Assembly (NCBI RefSeq): GCF_001680005.1 | Contig: NC_033562.1 | Location: forward strand, 372,001 to 436,000 | Reading direction: 5' to 3' | Source: Plasmodium coatneyi | Lineage: Eukaryota; Apicomplexa; Aconoidasida; Haemosporida; Plasmodiidae | Length of the DNA stretch: 64,000 bases | In this document: in pieces, positions 11,072 through 22,888 of the stretch | How the letters are laid out: every line of letters begins with the position of its first letter | Numbering within the stretch: position 1 is the first letter of the stretch | Position numbers and translations under genes: made by a program | The notes under the pieces: generated by a model | What the model was told of the DNA's origin: nothing | Seen by the model: the letters and a program-made list of their open reading frames with translations, nothing else | The model's database searches: none

Positions 11072-13416
11072 TCACATACGTCTATAACTTATATTCTTTC
11101 TATTCTGCTGTTGTTGTTGCTTTCTTCTATTATTATTACTCGTTCTGTTGAGGTTCGAATTATAAGGGGAGACAGAATATACTGTGTGTGTGGAATATTC
11201 TGTTGGATCGTCTATTGTTGAATTTATGATAGAATTTGTTGAAGAATTTTCTGTGTAATATAATGTTGTTAAGGTCTCTTCTGTTAGAGTATCGAAGTCT
11301 CTTTCAATTGTTCTTCTTTTTTTTTTATTGTTACTTCCAAAGGAGTTTTTTATCCCCGAAAATAAGGAAGTGTACTTATAGGAAAGGAAAAAGATGATAA
11401 TATATATAGAATATATATAAAGTAGTTCAGTTTTTATATTCATTTTAAGTAGAATGGAAATATTAATAACTTCCCATTATTTATACCTTAAATTGTAATT
11501 GTTGTAATTACTTACTTTATATAAAATGAATGTGATTGTGGCTAGTCCTACCAATGCAGAGACGGAAGAAATAGTAGCGGGAAGTGTTGCATTTGTCGGA
11601 TGTGTGGAAGTAGCGCCTTCTGTAGTTTCTTCCTGATGTGATATAGAATCTTTTGAAAGTTCCTTCTCCGATGCTTGTGCCCCGTCACCTTTTACGCTGG
11701 ATACACTGTGCTCCTCATTCCGTGGAGCATCCCCAAGATCTACGTCGTCCCCAGCAGAAGGTTTGTCTGGGCAAGCCAAATTCGGTATTTCCTTACTAAT
11801 AGTATCCTTATGCGTCCCCCAGAATGCGTCCCAGTATTGATCAGAGCTCCTTTCGTAGTCTCCCTCTACAGCTGCATATGCTGCAGTAACGGCACTTACG
11901 TAACTACTATACGCACTAGTGCACTCGAACATACTACTTTTTAACAATGTTCGTAGAGCAATATGGTCACGCCAGAAGTCGAATATCTTTTTCCTCTGAT
12001 TGAAAAGGACTCCGTTAACAGTAGTGGGTACAGATCCACACCCGTTTTTAGCCGATAACTGCCCTAATTCCGTGTATATTGCACGCACCACCTGCGAAAA
12101 TGAAACATTGTTTCCTAATTCGCTGGACATCATAGATCCAAGCCAATAATAGAAATATTCACAACGCTTCTCAAAGGATTGATTCTGCGTGGGCATTACA
12201 TTTGTCACATAGTACCAGGCACCCACAATTTTATTCAAACATTCAGAGATATCTGGATACATCTTCAACACGGGTTGCAGACTACTTTTTACTGCGTTGA
12301 CAGATGGATGGGATTTGTATGTGTCCCAGTATAATTCAAAGTCCTGATAGGCCATCCTGGAAGGTAAACCTTCCAAATGCAGCTTCTACAAATGAAGTTA
12401 GTGAAATGTATACATATGTATTTCTATGTATTCCTCTACACATATGCACTCATTATATTATATATGAAGTACTATATGTGCATACTATTGCGTTAGTCAC
12501 TTTGAATATGAACTAACCATGAGTGCTTCTTTTCCCATTTCCATTGATGTAGGTCCAGGTTCATGTCCTCGGGGTTCATCCTCATCCTCCAGAAGTTCGT
12601 CCTCATGCTCCGGCTTCCGTTCAGCGGTGCACGTTAGTTTTGGTAGGTTCCTCGGTGGCCACCGTTTACACCTATTACCTTCCCAGTATTCACTTTTAAA
12701 TTTAGTACAACATTTATCATTACTTTCCTCACATCTATTACATAACGCTAAATATGCCGACTGAGCTTTCGCTTGTTGTCCCATATATTCTGGACTATTG
12801 GAACCTACCGTACATTTCTTGTCCCCTTGCCAAGCATTAATGTTATAATCATAATCGAACAGTACCCTACAGTCTGGGAAAATGTACTCGCCAACATCAT
12901 CGTACAACTTATAGAAATCACTCTTACATTGGTGTTCCGGAAGGAGACTGTAAATTTTCCCCATGATTTCCGCCAAGCCCCAATTATTCAAATTGTCTTT
13001 TATTCTATCACCTAACCAAAAATAAAAGAACTGACACCATTTATTACCTGTTTCATCGTGTTCCATTTTACGTGCGTAACAATAGTTCTGCTCAATTTCC
13101 CTGGCCAAGTTTATATCACTCTTCAGCCACATTTGTGACACTAGACTTAAAGTATTCCCATTATTCTTACAGCATTCATCCTCATCCTCATCCTCATCCT
13201 GCACTCCACGGCACTCTGAGCCTTCGCCGAATATATGGTACATTGTTTCTGAGGGTAATGCAACTGAAGCCCCGTTCTAAAAATATATAATGGATATAAC
13301 ATATGAGTATATATTTCTATATGAACACATATTATTTTATTCTACTATGCATAAACTGTTATATACATAGTATTTATATATTCTGAATAAGGAATGACCT
13401 GCTGCGGTGTTACCAT
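11072..13416 (-). CDS. KIR: pir/KIR gene D, two ectodomains in separate exons
   Basis: Model: complement(join(11072..11374, 11516..12385, 12518..13276, 13399..13416)), 649 residues, all joins phase 0. Exon 1 is MVTPQQ. Exon 2 encodes domain 1 (NGASVALPSETMY at the start, FFYFWLG core), rich in Asp/Glu at its end. Exon 3 encodes domain 2 (LEGLPSRMAY, FYYWLG core), a stalk with PSAGDDVDLGD that resembles the host CD99 motif, and the membrane segment ending FILYK. Exon 4 is the tail, ending SYRRM; its acceptor is AAG, less usual than TAG or CAG. Gene G (35629-38026) is a full-length paralogue with the same four-exon plan. D is head-to-head with F. Confidence 0.9.
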
Positions 13417-14796
13417 TTTTAATGTCTATGAACATTTCTGTATATATAATATATTTATATTAGAACATTTCTCCTTCTACAAATTCGCACACAGAGAATA
13501 AGTGCGTGAGTATTCCGCTTGCTCCAAGATTATTTCTTTAGGGTTATGATTATACATGAAATTTTTGTGCTTCCTTTTCCTTTTCTTCCCTTTCTCCATT
13601 TGTATGTATAAATAATTCTGCATAAGGGAAAGGTACTCCCAGAAAGTGGATGCGGAAGAAAGGAAGGGGAAAGTGCAGACCTTCTCAAAGAAATATTTAT
13701 ACACGAAAAAAGAAATTAAGAAAATTACGGAGATAAGGACTTGTAAAAGAATAAATGAACATTCGTATTTTTAGTAAAGAAATTTACCAAAAAGTCAATA
13801 TAAATTAAAACAATTTACCAACAGGTGAATGAAGTGAAAAATTTTTTTAATACTTATTGGCTACATATGAACATAAACACTTCCATATAATACAGAAAAA
13901 AAAAAATCCAAAAAATTGGAAGTAATACAAATGTTGTAGCAAATTATGTATTTCACTTAATAGAAAAAAATGAAATATTCTTGTTACATTTTATTTTTAT
14001 GCCCTTCAGATAATATTAAGCATTTTTTAATAAATGATCTAAATAAACCTCTTTATTACACACATTTTCTTCCATTTCACACTCCTCAAATAGCAAAGCC
14101 AAGATTAACATCTACAACATCCGGGTTAGACGATTTTTCTGATAGAATTCGTTACACAGGTGTTGCCAAGGATTAGCATCCACACTCTGCATGACACATA
14201 CTAAGAATTATGAGCGTGATATATATTTCCACGCTAACCTTTACACACATGTGTTCCACATATATTCCTTCTTTTCTTTCTTTGTATAATAAAATATTTG
14301 GTCTTCACTTATACATAGATCAATCGCCACGAATGTTATTAAGAATAGAACAAAACTACCCCCAAATTGTACGATACCGCTCAACCATAACTCCTCCTCT
14401 CTTTTTGTACAGTGGCGTCCCAGTACGCAAGTGTAACGCACATTTTAAGTTTTTAGAACCTGTGCTGAACGCATGGTTCACACGGTACATAATGGTCCAC
14501 ATGATCCATATGATCCATATGATCCATGGAATTATGTATGCGTTTATATGCGGCACCGTATATGCACAGATTCATGGTCTGCAATTGGACAGTTCTGTGC
14601 TCTGTATGAGCTATGTGGCTTATATATAGGCCATATGGATATATTACGTAACTGTGGTCACCATAGTATTGAAGGTTTGTCTATATTCCTCCTCGCCGGG
14701 GGCAACACACCCCACCTTTGGGGTCATCCCCGTTAGGGTGGCTTTCCCTATTTGTAGCACCCCTTTGGAGGACCCTCCATGCTGGGGGGCACCCCC
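13417..14796. other. Upstream region of gene D, duplicated upstream of gene G
   Basis: About 13417-14100 matches 38027-38700 closely (shared CGCTTGCTCCAAGATTATTT and neighbouring blocks). After about 14100 the two diverge. About 14497-14530 holds three ATGATCCAT-type repeats. No gene is seen. Confidence 0.65.
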
Positions 14797-15236
14797 TAAC
14801 CTTGTCATACAACCCCACCCAAAAATGCAAAAAAAAAAAAGTTAAAATAGGAAACGTCCATAGAGCTAATGAGAACGGGTGGAATGAAAAGATGAGGGGG
14901 GAGAGTAATGCAAATTCGGGAAGGAGTTTGCCACATTCTTGGGCTGTATGCTGGACCCAGCCACATTCTACTTTTAGAAGTGTAAAGGGGTCTAAGGAGA
15001 AGGAAGAAAGGAAAAGAGGGTCTAAGGAAGGAAGAAGGAGGGTTCTAAGGAAGGAAGCGTCTAAGGAAGGAAAGGGTCTAAGGAAGGAAGCGTCTAAGGA
15101 AGGAAAGGGTCTAAGGAAGGAAGGGTCTAAGGAAGGAAGGGTCTAAGGAAGGAAGGGTCTAAGGAAGGAGGGTCTAAGGAAGGAAAGGAAGGAATGGAAT
15201 GACTAAGGAGGAGGAAGGAAAGGGGTCTAAAGGGAC
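14797..15236. repeat. Conserved block plus polypurine tandem array
   Basis: About 14797-14890 contains CCCCACCCAAAAATGCAAAA and GAAACGTCCATAGA, shared with 26510-26590. About 14985-15236 is a regular array of GGTCTAAGGAAGGAA steps with strong G-run content. Confidence 0.7.
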
Positions 15237-15281
15237 CCTACATATATGCGATGTCGTTTTTACTTTAGTTCAGTTAAAAAA
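15237..15281 (+). promoter_or_regulatory. Conserved core of divergent pir intergenic regions, copy 2
   Basis: Same core as at 6323 (ATATGCGATGTCGTTTTTAC, then AGTTCAGTT), between head-to-head genes D and F and directly after the polypurine array. Function is inferred. Confidence 0.5.
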
Positions 15282-16903
15282 GCGATTTTTCGCTGTGTTC
15301 ACACTCCACATGGGGTAGCATACTTTGGTAGCACCTACAAAATCGACATCCTTATGGTTATATATTCCAATAATAAAGGAGTGCATTACCCTGAAGTGAA
15401 GGTTGTATGGGTATTATTGAGGAACCTAAAATTTTTATGTAGAAAATGCATAAGAGAATATAATAAGATGAATAGTTACTAGCATAAGCAAATTAACAGG
15501 GAAAATATGGAAACGCTGTTTTGTTCTGAACATGAAGGAGGGGGCGCGACTATAGTGTATTCAGCTTATTCCTCTTATGAACTATTCATTAATAAACTTC
15601 TGATATATAATTATACACTACTATTGGTAATCATATTTGCTGTACGCACACACAAATATAACTCAATATATTAAACTACATTAATTCTCTTCCTCATTTG
15701 TAACTTAATACCATTATATGTTGCAACAAATGACTACACAGATGGCAATAATGATGATGATCATCATCATTCACATATAATAATATATATACAGTATATA
15801 TATAAATATATATATATATGCTGTATATATATATATATATTTTACTAACATCGTATACACATAAAAAAAGGAGTTCCCCCCAGAACCCCAAAACTCCCCT
15901 AACGCCTCCGTACCCTTCTGAACTTGTTAATATTATGTAATAGAGAAAAAAGGGAACTATGAAAGGGATGTATGAATTTATTGTGGAATAGAGTATGCCA
16001 CTAAAGAAAAAAGAGGAGCTCAAACAACATAATGTTCAAATATTGCACATATATGAATGAATTATTTGTAATATACACAACAAAAAGGAAAATGAAGGAA
16101 GGAATAAGAGGAACTATATCAGGATGTGAAATATATTATGGATCAAGGAATAGAGAGCTCATGTAGCGTAATGTATGTTTTTTGAAATAAATAAATACTC
16201 TGTAGTATCCTCATCAGGGAAGAAAAGAATATAAATTGTGAATTTATTATTACTCAACAGTTATCAATGGGGGGAAGGTACACTGCAGAATATTATTACG
16301 GGTGTGTGCATATTGAGAGGGTGAACAGTGTATTCCCTATGTATAAGTTGTATAATACGTATGTGTTAAGAATTTTTAATTATCCCTTTAAGTGGCCAGA
16401 GAAAGATGAATTGAAAATGTTATTAGAAAATTCTGTTATAAAGAATTGAATTGTTATATACACAATAATGAGATCATGTAAGTAGTTATACTGTGTTATG
16501 AATAACAAAATATATTATGCAATAGTATAAAATAAATGCATAGAAAAATGTGCATAAATGTTTCACACACTCCGCCCCCTTCCTGATCTTATTACCTTTT
16601 ATTCTTATTTCAGTACAATATATTCATATTTTTACTTCATTTATGTGCATATGATAATTTGATCCAAGCATAGAATGTACAGTGGTTACTTGAATAATTT
16701 GAACAATGTGCATTATTGGAATGAGAAATAAAAATTTGATATATGCACGCTCCTAATCCCTAATCGAACGGAATTGTAGCACATATACACTCCTGCTCAT
16801 TATTATGAAAGGAGGAATATTTTTGTACACATTCCTTTTCAATGATTGAACATTTGTAGATTACTTTTTATATATATACATAGAAGGAATGTGTATATAA
16901 ACA
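15282..16903. other. Upstream region of pir F
   Basis: No gene is seen. The block resembles 26980-28439 upstream of K; the clearest run is near 16190-16260 and 27770-27830 (TCCTCATCAGGGAAGAAAAG). About 15774-15842 is an AT microsatellite. About 16733-16865 is the promoter-like module shared with C and K. Confidence 0.55.
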
Positions 16904-18570
16904 ATGAGTGGAAGGGTAAGGAACAACACTGAAGGGATCTGTTCCCCTCCTACTTCTTTCCGAGATAAGGAATTATATATTATGTGCATAGTGTTTTATG
17001 TGCTTAGTACAATGAAGTAAAGTGTGAGGAGTACATACATACAAACATATGTTTTGCGTCAATTCTATATATTTTATTTAGGGGAAGCAGACGGCAAGTT
17101 CAGTTCAGTTACCCTCAGAAGAAATATACCGTAAAATCGGTAAGAAGTGAGGGAAGCCGTGTTATGATGGATCAAAGAATGCGAAGTACGGGCCACAATT
17201 GACAGGAAATTTGGTGTCAGTATTAAGCAATCTGGCAATTAAGGGAGATGGGTGGATAAGTCCAATTGCGAAGGGGTGGTGCAGTGCAAATGGAATGGAG
17301 TGGACAGGGAAGCCGCCTGGCTACGGAAAATGGGATTTCTTCTATTATTGGTTAGGTACTAAAGTAAAAGAACAATTGAACCGTACTCATCACACATTTG
17401 AACAAGTCATGGAGACAATTTACAATGGGTTCCCCAAGTACGAAGGAGGTATAAGTATATGTACTAATAAGTACCCTAATATAAGCTGGAACATTTTTGA
17501 GAATAGGAAAAAAATATTCGATTATAAATATGACTATAACGAATTAGGGAAACAGGCACAGAGTAACTCTTGTCCCTGGGAAGCAAAATTAAACGGAAAC
17601 CTTCAGGAAGCACGGACAGCCTATGACAAATTAATTGGTATGTGTCGTAGTGATGGTAGTTCATATTGTAATAACTTTAAAGAAACGGATAGAGAAAGGA
17701 AGGAGGAGGAACTACCGAAATTAGAATGCTCCACTCCAAAAAAACCCTCTGCTGGAGATGACTTCGACTTAGGAGACGCCGTGGTCGATGGTAAGTGGTA
17801 CATTTTTTTATGGTGCTACATTGCTTTATGATGGTATGGTGGTAGGAAGGTTGTGTTAGGTGGGTTGCTAGGTGGGTGGTACGGTGGTAGGTGGAAGGAA
17901 GGTTGTTACGTGGGTGATTGGTGAAAGGAAGGTTGTTAGGGTGGTAGGTGGGTTGTTAGGATGGTGGTTGGTGGAAGGAACGTTGTTAGTGATGATAGGT
18001 GTATTTTCCCCCTTGGGGGGAAGTACACCCGAAGGGTGTATAAAAAAAAAAAAAAAAAAAATATTATATTGAAATTAACTTTCGTATTTTTTTTTTTCTT
18101 TAGGTGGTAATGACGATCCACCACCATCCTGTCCCAAACCAAACCCCTGTCCAAACCAAGCTGGTAGTAGTGGTTCCTTTAGTGATGCCGATTTAGTGGA
18201 TGGTGTCTCTGGTGGAGAAGGAAAGGGAGGGAGTGACGGTGGTGGTAGTCACAGAAAAGAAGGGGAAGAAGTTGATAATCTTGGTATCGTCCCTGGTGCT
18301 GTGTCTGGTGGACTTGCCGCAATAGCATTACCAACATTGGCATATTTTTTTTACAAGTACAAACCTTTCTTCTTGAAGAAGAATAACCACTCTGGGGGAG
18401 GAAGGAACGGAAGAAGAAGAAGAAAAAGATCAACCATTAACCACGATTTAAACTCACCATTGTCAGACGACGACAACGACTCAACAACGGAATACTCATA
18501 TAATGATTCTACAGCAACCGACTCCATGACGGAATATTCAATCCCATATACCTCATCTTCTTCCAGATGA
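16904..18570 (+). pseudogene. KIR: pir/KIR gene F with CD99-like stalk and in-frame stop
   Basis: Model: join(16904..16915, 17082..17790, 18104..18570). Exon 2 starts GKQTASSVQLPSEEIY, but a TGA at 17148-17150 interrupts it; the same frame then runs intact through FFYYWLGTKVKEQL and FDYKYDY. It is either a nonsense-mutated copy or it uses a small intron 17140-17205 (GTAAGA...GACAG), which keeps frame and removes the stop. The stalk reads PSAGDDFDLGDAVVDG up to the exon 2 end and continues in exon 3 with GSFSDADLVDG and GGEGKGGSDGGGSHRKE: host CD99 ectodomain motifs, split by intron 2. Exon 3 also encodes the membrane segment (LPTLAYFFYK) and a tail ending TSSSSR, as in gene N. Confidence 0.75.
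17820..18010 (+). repeat. G-rich intronic repeat in gene F
   Basis: Tandem GGTAGGTGGAAGGAAGGTTG-type steps with many GGG/GG runs on the coding strand of intron 2. The reverse complement fills the main intron of minus-strand gene H (about 21260-21900), so the G-rich strand is the sense strand in both. Confidence 0.7.
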
Positions 18571-20511
18571 TGATAGAAGATGGTAGGTGGGTTGTTAGGT
18601 CGGTGGTTGATGGAAGGGAAGGTTGTTAGGGGTGGTAGGTTGTTAGTGGTGGAAGGTTGTTAAGGGTGTTAGAATGAAGGTTTGAGATGTGGGAGTGGGG
18701 TTAAGGGTGTTAGAATGAAGGTTTGAGATGTGGGAGTGGGGTTAAGGGTGTTAGAATGAAGGTTTGAGATGTGGGAGTAGGGTTAAGGGTGTTGGAATAG
18801 GGTCCCCTCCTAGGTATTAGGTACAAGAATATATCCTGCTATTTCGCTATGAAGGATGCACATATAGGAAGAGAAAGAAAGGAAAAAAAGAGGAAAAAAA
18901 TATAATTGAATTAATTCATTATATTAGAAGAATAAAGTAAAACAAATAATCCGTCTACCCCTCTAAAAATTTTAAAAAAAGAATGAAAAGCACAATAAAT
19001 GGAAAAGAGTACACACACAATCAAAAAGGGGATACACACATTAAAAAAAGGGGGGGGGGGGGAAAGCACAACAACATCCCAAATAAGGAGCAACAATCAA
19101 AAAAAAAAAAAAAGCAAGCCTTTTATTGCCAAAAAAAGAGAGCTTGGCTTACTGCTTTTTTTTTTGCGCGCAAAGTTGTTAATTTCTAGCGCCCAACAGT
19201 ACATCACATGTATTACAATGCGCGCTTCTCCGAAAAAAAAAAAAAAGAACTGTGTACAATTACAGAAATTTTTACCATGTCCGATGTGTGTTCGTAAAAA
19301 AAATATGTGCTACAGTTTAACAGTGTAAAAATTCGGACGCGCATAAACACATGGTTCCCCACTTTTTTTTTTTTTTGCAATTTTTTCTGTATGACAAATT
19401 TATATTTAGGGTATTTTTTCCTTTTGGACAATTTTCTCTTTGACAAATTTATATAGGGCATTTTTTTGGGACGATTCTTTTTTTTTTTTTTTGTGCAATA
19501 TTTTTCTGTGTGACAAATTTATATTAGGGCAATTTTTCTTTTTTGGGACAATTTATTTTTTAGACTTTTTCTTTTCTTTTCTTTCCTTCTTTTTTCTTTT
19601 TATTTTTTCCTTTCCTTCATTTGTATATATAAATAAGTGCATAATGGAAGATATTCCAAACAAGACGCGAAAAGAAAAAAAAAAAAGAAAAAAGTACTAA
19701 AAGCCAAGCGCCTCTTCTTTTTTTGGCAGTAAGTCCTTTTTTTTCTTTTTTGGGGTTGCCCCTTATTTGGTGGTTGTTGTTGCTTCCCCCCCCTTTTTTT
19801 TTATTGTGTGTGTACACTTGCTCCATTCTTTTTTTTTTAGTTTTTAGAAGGGGTAGACGGATTATTATTTTTTTTTTAATATTATGAATTAATTCAATTT
19901 AATTCAATTTAATTTTTTTTCTCTTTTTTTCAATATTATTAATTAATTCAATTTAATTTTTTCCTTTTTTTGTTGTGCCAATGTTTGTCCTCATAATATT
20001 GATCCTTTCGTATACACACCCATGTGACATGGTTCAAAATTTGTGTAATTGTATACACAGTTCCTTTCTTTTTTTTTTTTTGTGAGAACACTTTTTTTTT
20101 GCGCACCATCGCCAGAATCTTCGCGCACAATATGGAGGAGCATTTTTTCTCAAATATGTCCATAATTGGAATTAAAGAAAAAGAAGTTGTTAGATAGAAA
20201 AAAATTATGAAGGTAAAAATTTATAACAAAAAAATTTAATAACCATTTTAATTCTTCAGTAAAAAAATTTAGGAGCAAGTCCGAATGAAGTGAAGAAATC
20301 ATTTTTGGCTCATATTAATTGCACATGGACAAAAACACTTTATAACAATACAAAAAAGAGAAAATAAAAAAAAGTTAAAAAAGAAAAAGATCATATTGTT
20401 CTTTACACACTATATTTAAACTGTGCGCGGTCATTTATTGCTCCATCGGAAGGGAGGACATTACATTCCAAATGTGTTACATTCCACACACACAATGTGT
20501 GTTGTGTTGTT
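18571..20511. repeat. Convergent intergenic region F/H
   Basis: About 18660-18782 holds three copies of a 41-bp unit containing GTTAGAATGAAGGTTTGAG. About 19100-19370 is an inverted copy of the dispersed element at 865-1130. About 19380-19560 contains inverted CCCTAATATAAATTT units. About 19740-20290 contains further diverged pieces of the same material. No gene is seen. Confidence 0.65.
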
Positions 20512-22888
20512 CTACATACGTTGATAAGGAATATTCCTCCTGTTTTCTCCTCCTCTTCTATTATTTCTTCTTCTCGTGGCTGGTCCACCATATACGGTAG
20601 AAACATCCGTTGAATCTGCTATTGATGATTCTACTGCTGTTAAATTTGATGACGAAACTTCTGTTGAATATACTGTCGAACCAAATGTGGTAGAATTGTC
20701 CTCCGAGAATGCATTTAATTCATGTCCGATGGCGGATCTCCTTCTTCTGCTCTTCCCAAAGGAGCTTTTTATCCCAGAAAATAGTGAAGTATACTGAAGA
20801 AAGAAGTGGAAAAACGAAGGGGAAGAAAGAAAAAAAAGTACATACAGCACACATATAAATAACACATATATTAACATTTATTTCCCAAGGGAAGGAAATA
20901 TGAATACATTACATTATTTATATATTTTAAATGTTGAGACACAATTACTTTATATAAAAGGAACATGATTGTGGGAAGTCCCACTGCAGCAAGTCCACCA
21001 GACACAGCACCAGGTAAGGCACCACTTCCATCACCACCTTCTTCCCCTTCTTTTCTGTGACTACCACCACCGTCGCTCCCTCCTTTTCCTTCTCCACCAG
21101 AGACACCATCCACCCCACCATCTACGACGGCATTGCCAAGGTCGAAGTCGTCCCCAGCAGACGGTTTCTTTGGTGTTGCCGTAGGCTTCTTTCCTTCCTT
21201 ATCTGGAGCTAAAAAATAAATAAAAAAAGAAGGTTTCAATGTAATTAAAAACCATTAAGCTAAAAGTCTTGTGTGTTCCTACGGTACGCACTGTATGGAA
21301 GGTGAAATAATGGCAGGGAAGTAACTTCCTTCCTTCTAAGGAAGGTTTTTCTTTCCTTCCTTTCCTTCAGGAAGGTAATGTTGTTCCTTCCATCCTTAGG
21401 ATGGATGTTCTCCTTTCTCAAGGAGGAACGTTGTTTCCTCCCCTCTTAAGGAGGGAGATATGTTGTTCCTTTCCTTCCTAGGGAAGGATGTATCTTTTCC
21501 CCTGGACGGATGTTCCTTTCATCCTTAGGAAGGATATTCCCTTCCTTCTGGGAAGTTGTTCCTTTTCTTTCCTTCTCATTAGGAAGGTTGTTCTTTCCTT
21601 TCCTTCCTTTAGGGAGGTAATGTTCCCTCCCTTGAGAGGAAGGTTATGTTGTTCCCTTCCTTTCCTTCTTCCCCTTGTCTTTTTCCCCTTTTCATTCTCC
21701 CCTTGTCTTCCTTTAACCCTTCCCTTCCATTCTAACTCCCCTAAAAACCTTCCTTCCACCTACCATCACCTAACAACCCTAACAATCTTCCTTTCCACCG
21801 ACCACCCCTAACAACCTTCCTTCCAACAACCACCCCTAAAAAAGCCTCCCTTCCACCTACCACCCTAACACAACCTTTCTTCTTTCCACCACACCATCAT
21901 AAAGCAATGTAGCACCAGTCACTTACCATCTACCACGGCGTCTCCTAAGTCGAAGTCATCTCCAGCAGAAGGTTTCTTTGGACAAGGGGGACTTGAATTG
22001 CAAGTTGCAGTACTACCGGTACCGGAAGAACCTGGTCTTGGACTACCAGTGTTTTCATTACCCGTACTACCAAGAGCAGAGGAACCTGCGCCGGAAGATC
22101 CGGGTTTCCAGGTTCCTGTAGAAGCGGAAGTATGTTCTGCGGGATGTTTCCACATACACATTAATCCTAATGGTTCCTGTGTACAGTATTTACTATATTT
22201 CCTCATGAATTTGGCACAGTACGGATCATTGTCAGTACTCTTACATTGTTCCTGTACATTACGGAAAGTTGGAAGAGTTGTTTGGGATGCATGATATCCA
22301 CTATCACATGAATCATAATACTTCTGTAATTGCTCTGTGCTTGGATTGTAGTCTTGGTTGAATTCAAACTTTGTTTTTTCCTGTTCGAAAATTTCCCACT
22401 TACTATGATGGCTTAAGGGGTTACAGCTACTCATACTGGCAATACTTCCCAGGGCAGCGTATACATCATTCATAACAGTTGAAAAGATCCCCTTCTTTTC
22501 ATTTTTATTTACCTCACCCCCTAACCAGTAATAGAACCATGTACAAATATCATTATTGTCTGTGCCTTGTCCCTTCACTTTAGATACCAGGGTCAGGGCG
22601 TCCATAATTTGGCCAGCAGAATTTCGAATACTGTAACCTCTTTTTAACTTACTTCCTAACTCATTATCCGCACTACTTAACGTATTTTTGAAATTCCCAC
22701 TCCCGAGCATTCCATATATACATTCTGAATATAACTGAGTTCCGTAGTCCTCCTACAAATGCCATTGACAAAGTACATATACGTATTCTAATTTTCTCTT
22801 GAAATTTATATGATGAACTACATGTACAACATTTGTGTATTCACTTTGAATAGGAACCAATGTGTAGTACTCCTTCCGGCCATACCAT
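20512..22888 (-). CDS. KIR: pir/KIR gene H with duplicated CD99-like segment
   Basis: Model: complement(join(20512..20793, 20949..21208, 21927..22752, 22871..22888)), 461 residues. Exon 1 is MVWPEG. Exon 2 begins EDYGTQLYSECIY and encodes one Cys-rich domain (WFYYWLGGEV), a Gly/Ser/Pro stalk, and the CD99-like PSAGDDFDLGDAVVD cut off at the donor. Exon 3 starts APDKEGKKPTATPKK, repeats PSAGDDFDLGNAVVDG, continues with GGEGKGGSDGGGSHRKE, and ends with a membrane segment (FLLYK). Exon 4 is the Ser/Thr tail ending PYQRM. Joins keep frame (0, 1, 0). Intron 2 (718 bases) is filled by the G-rich repeat on the sense strand. Confidence 0.9.

Noticed and set aside
14718..15146. 142-codon plus-strand frame
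   Set aside because: Its second half is a reading of the GGTCTAAGGA array (KEGSKEG repeats) and no pir or SICAvar feature is present.
15694..16023. Tyr/Ile-rich minus-strand frame
   Set aside because: It reads through an AT microsatellite and lacks family features, in a region conserved as noncoding flank.
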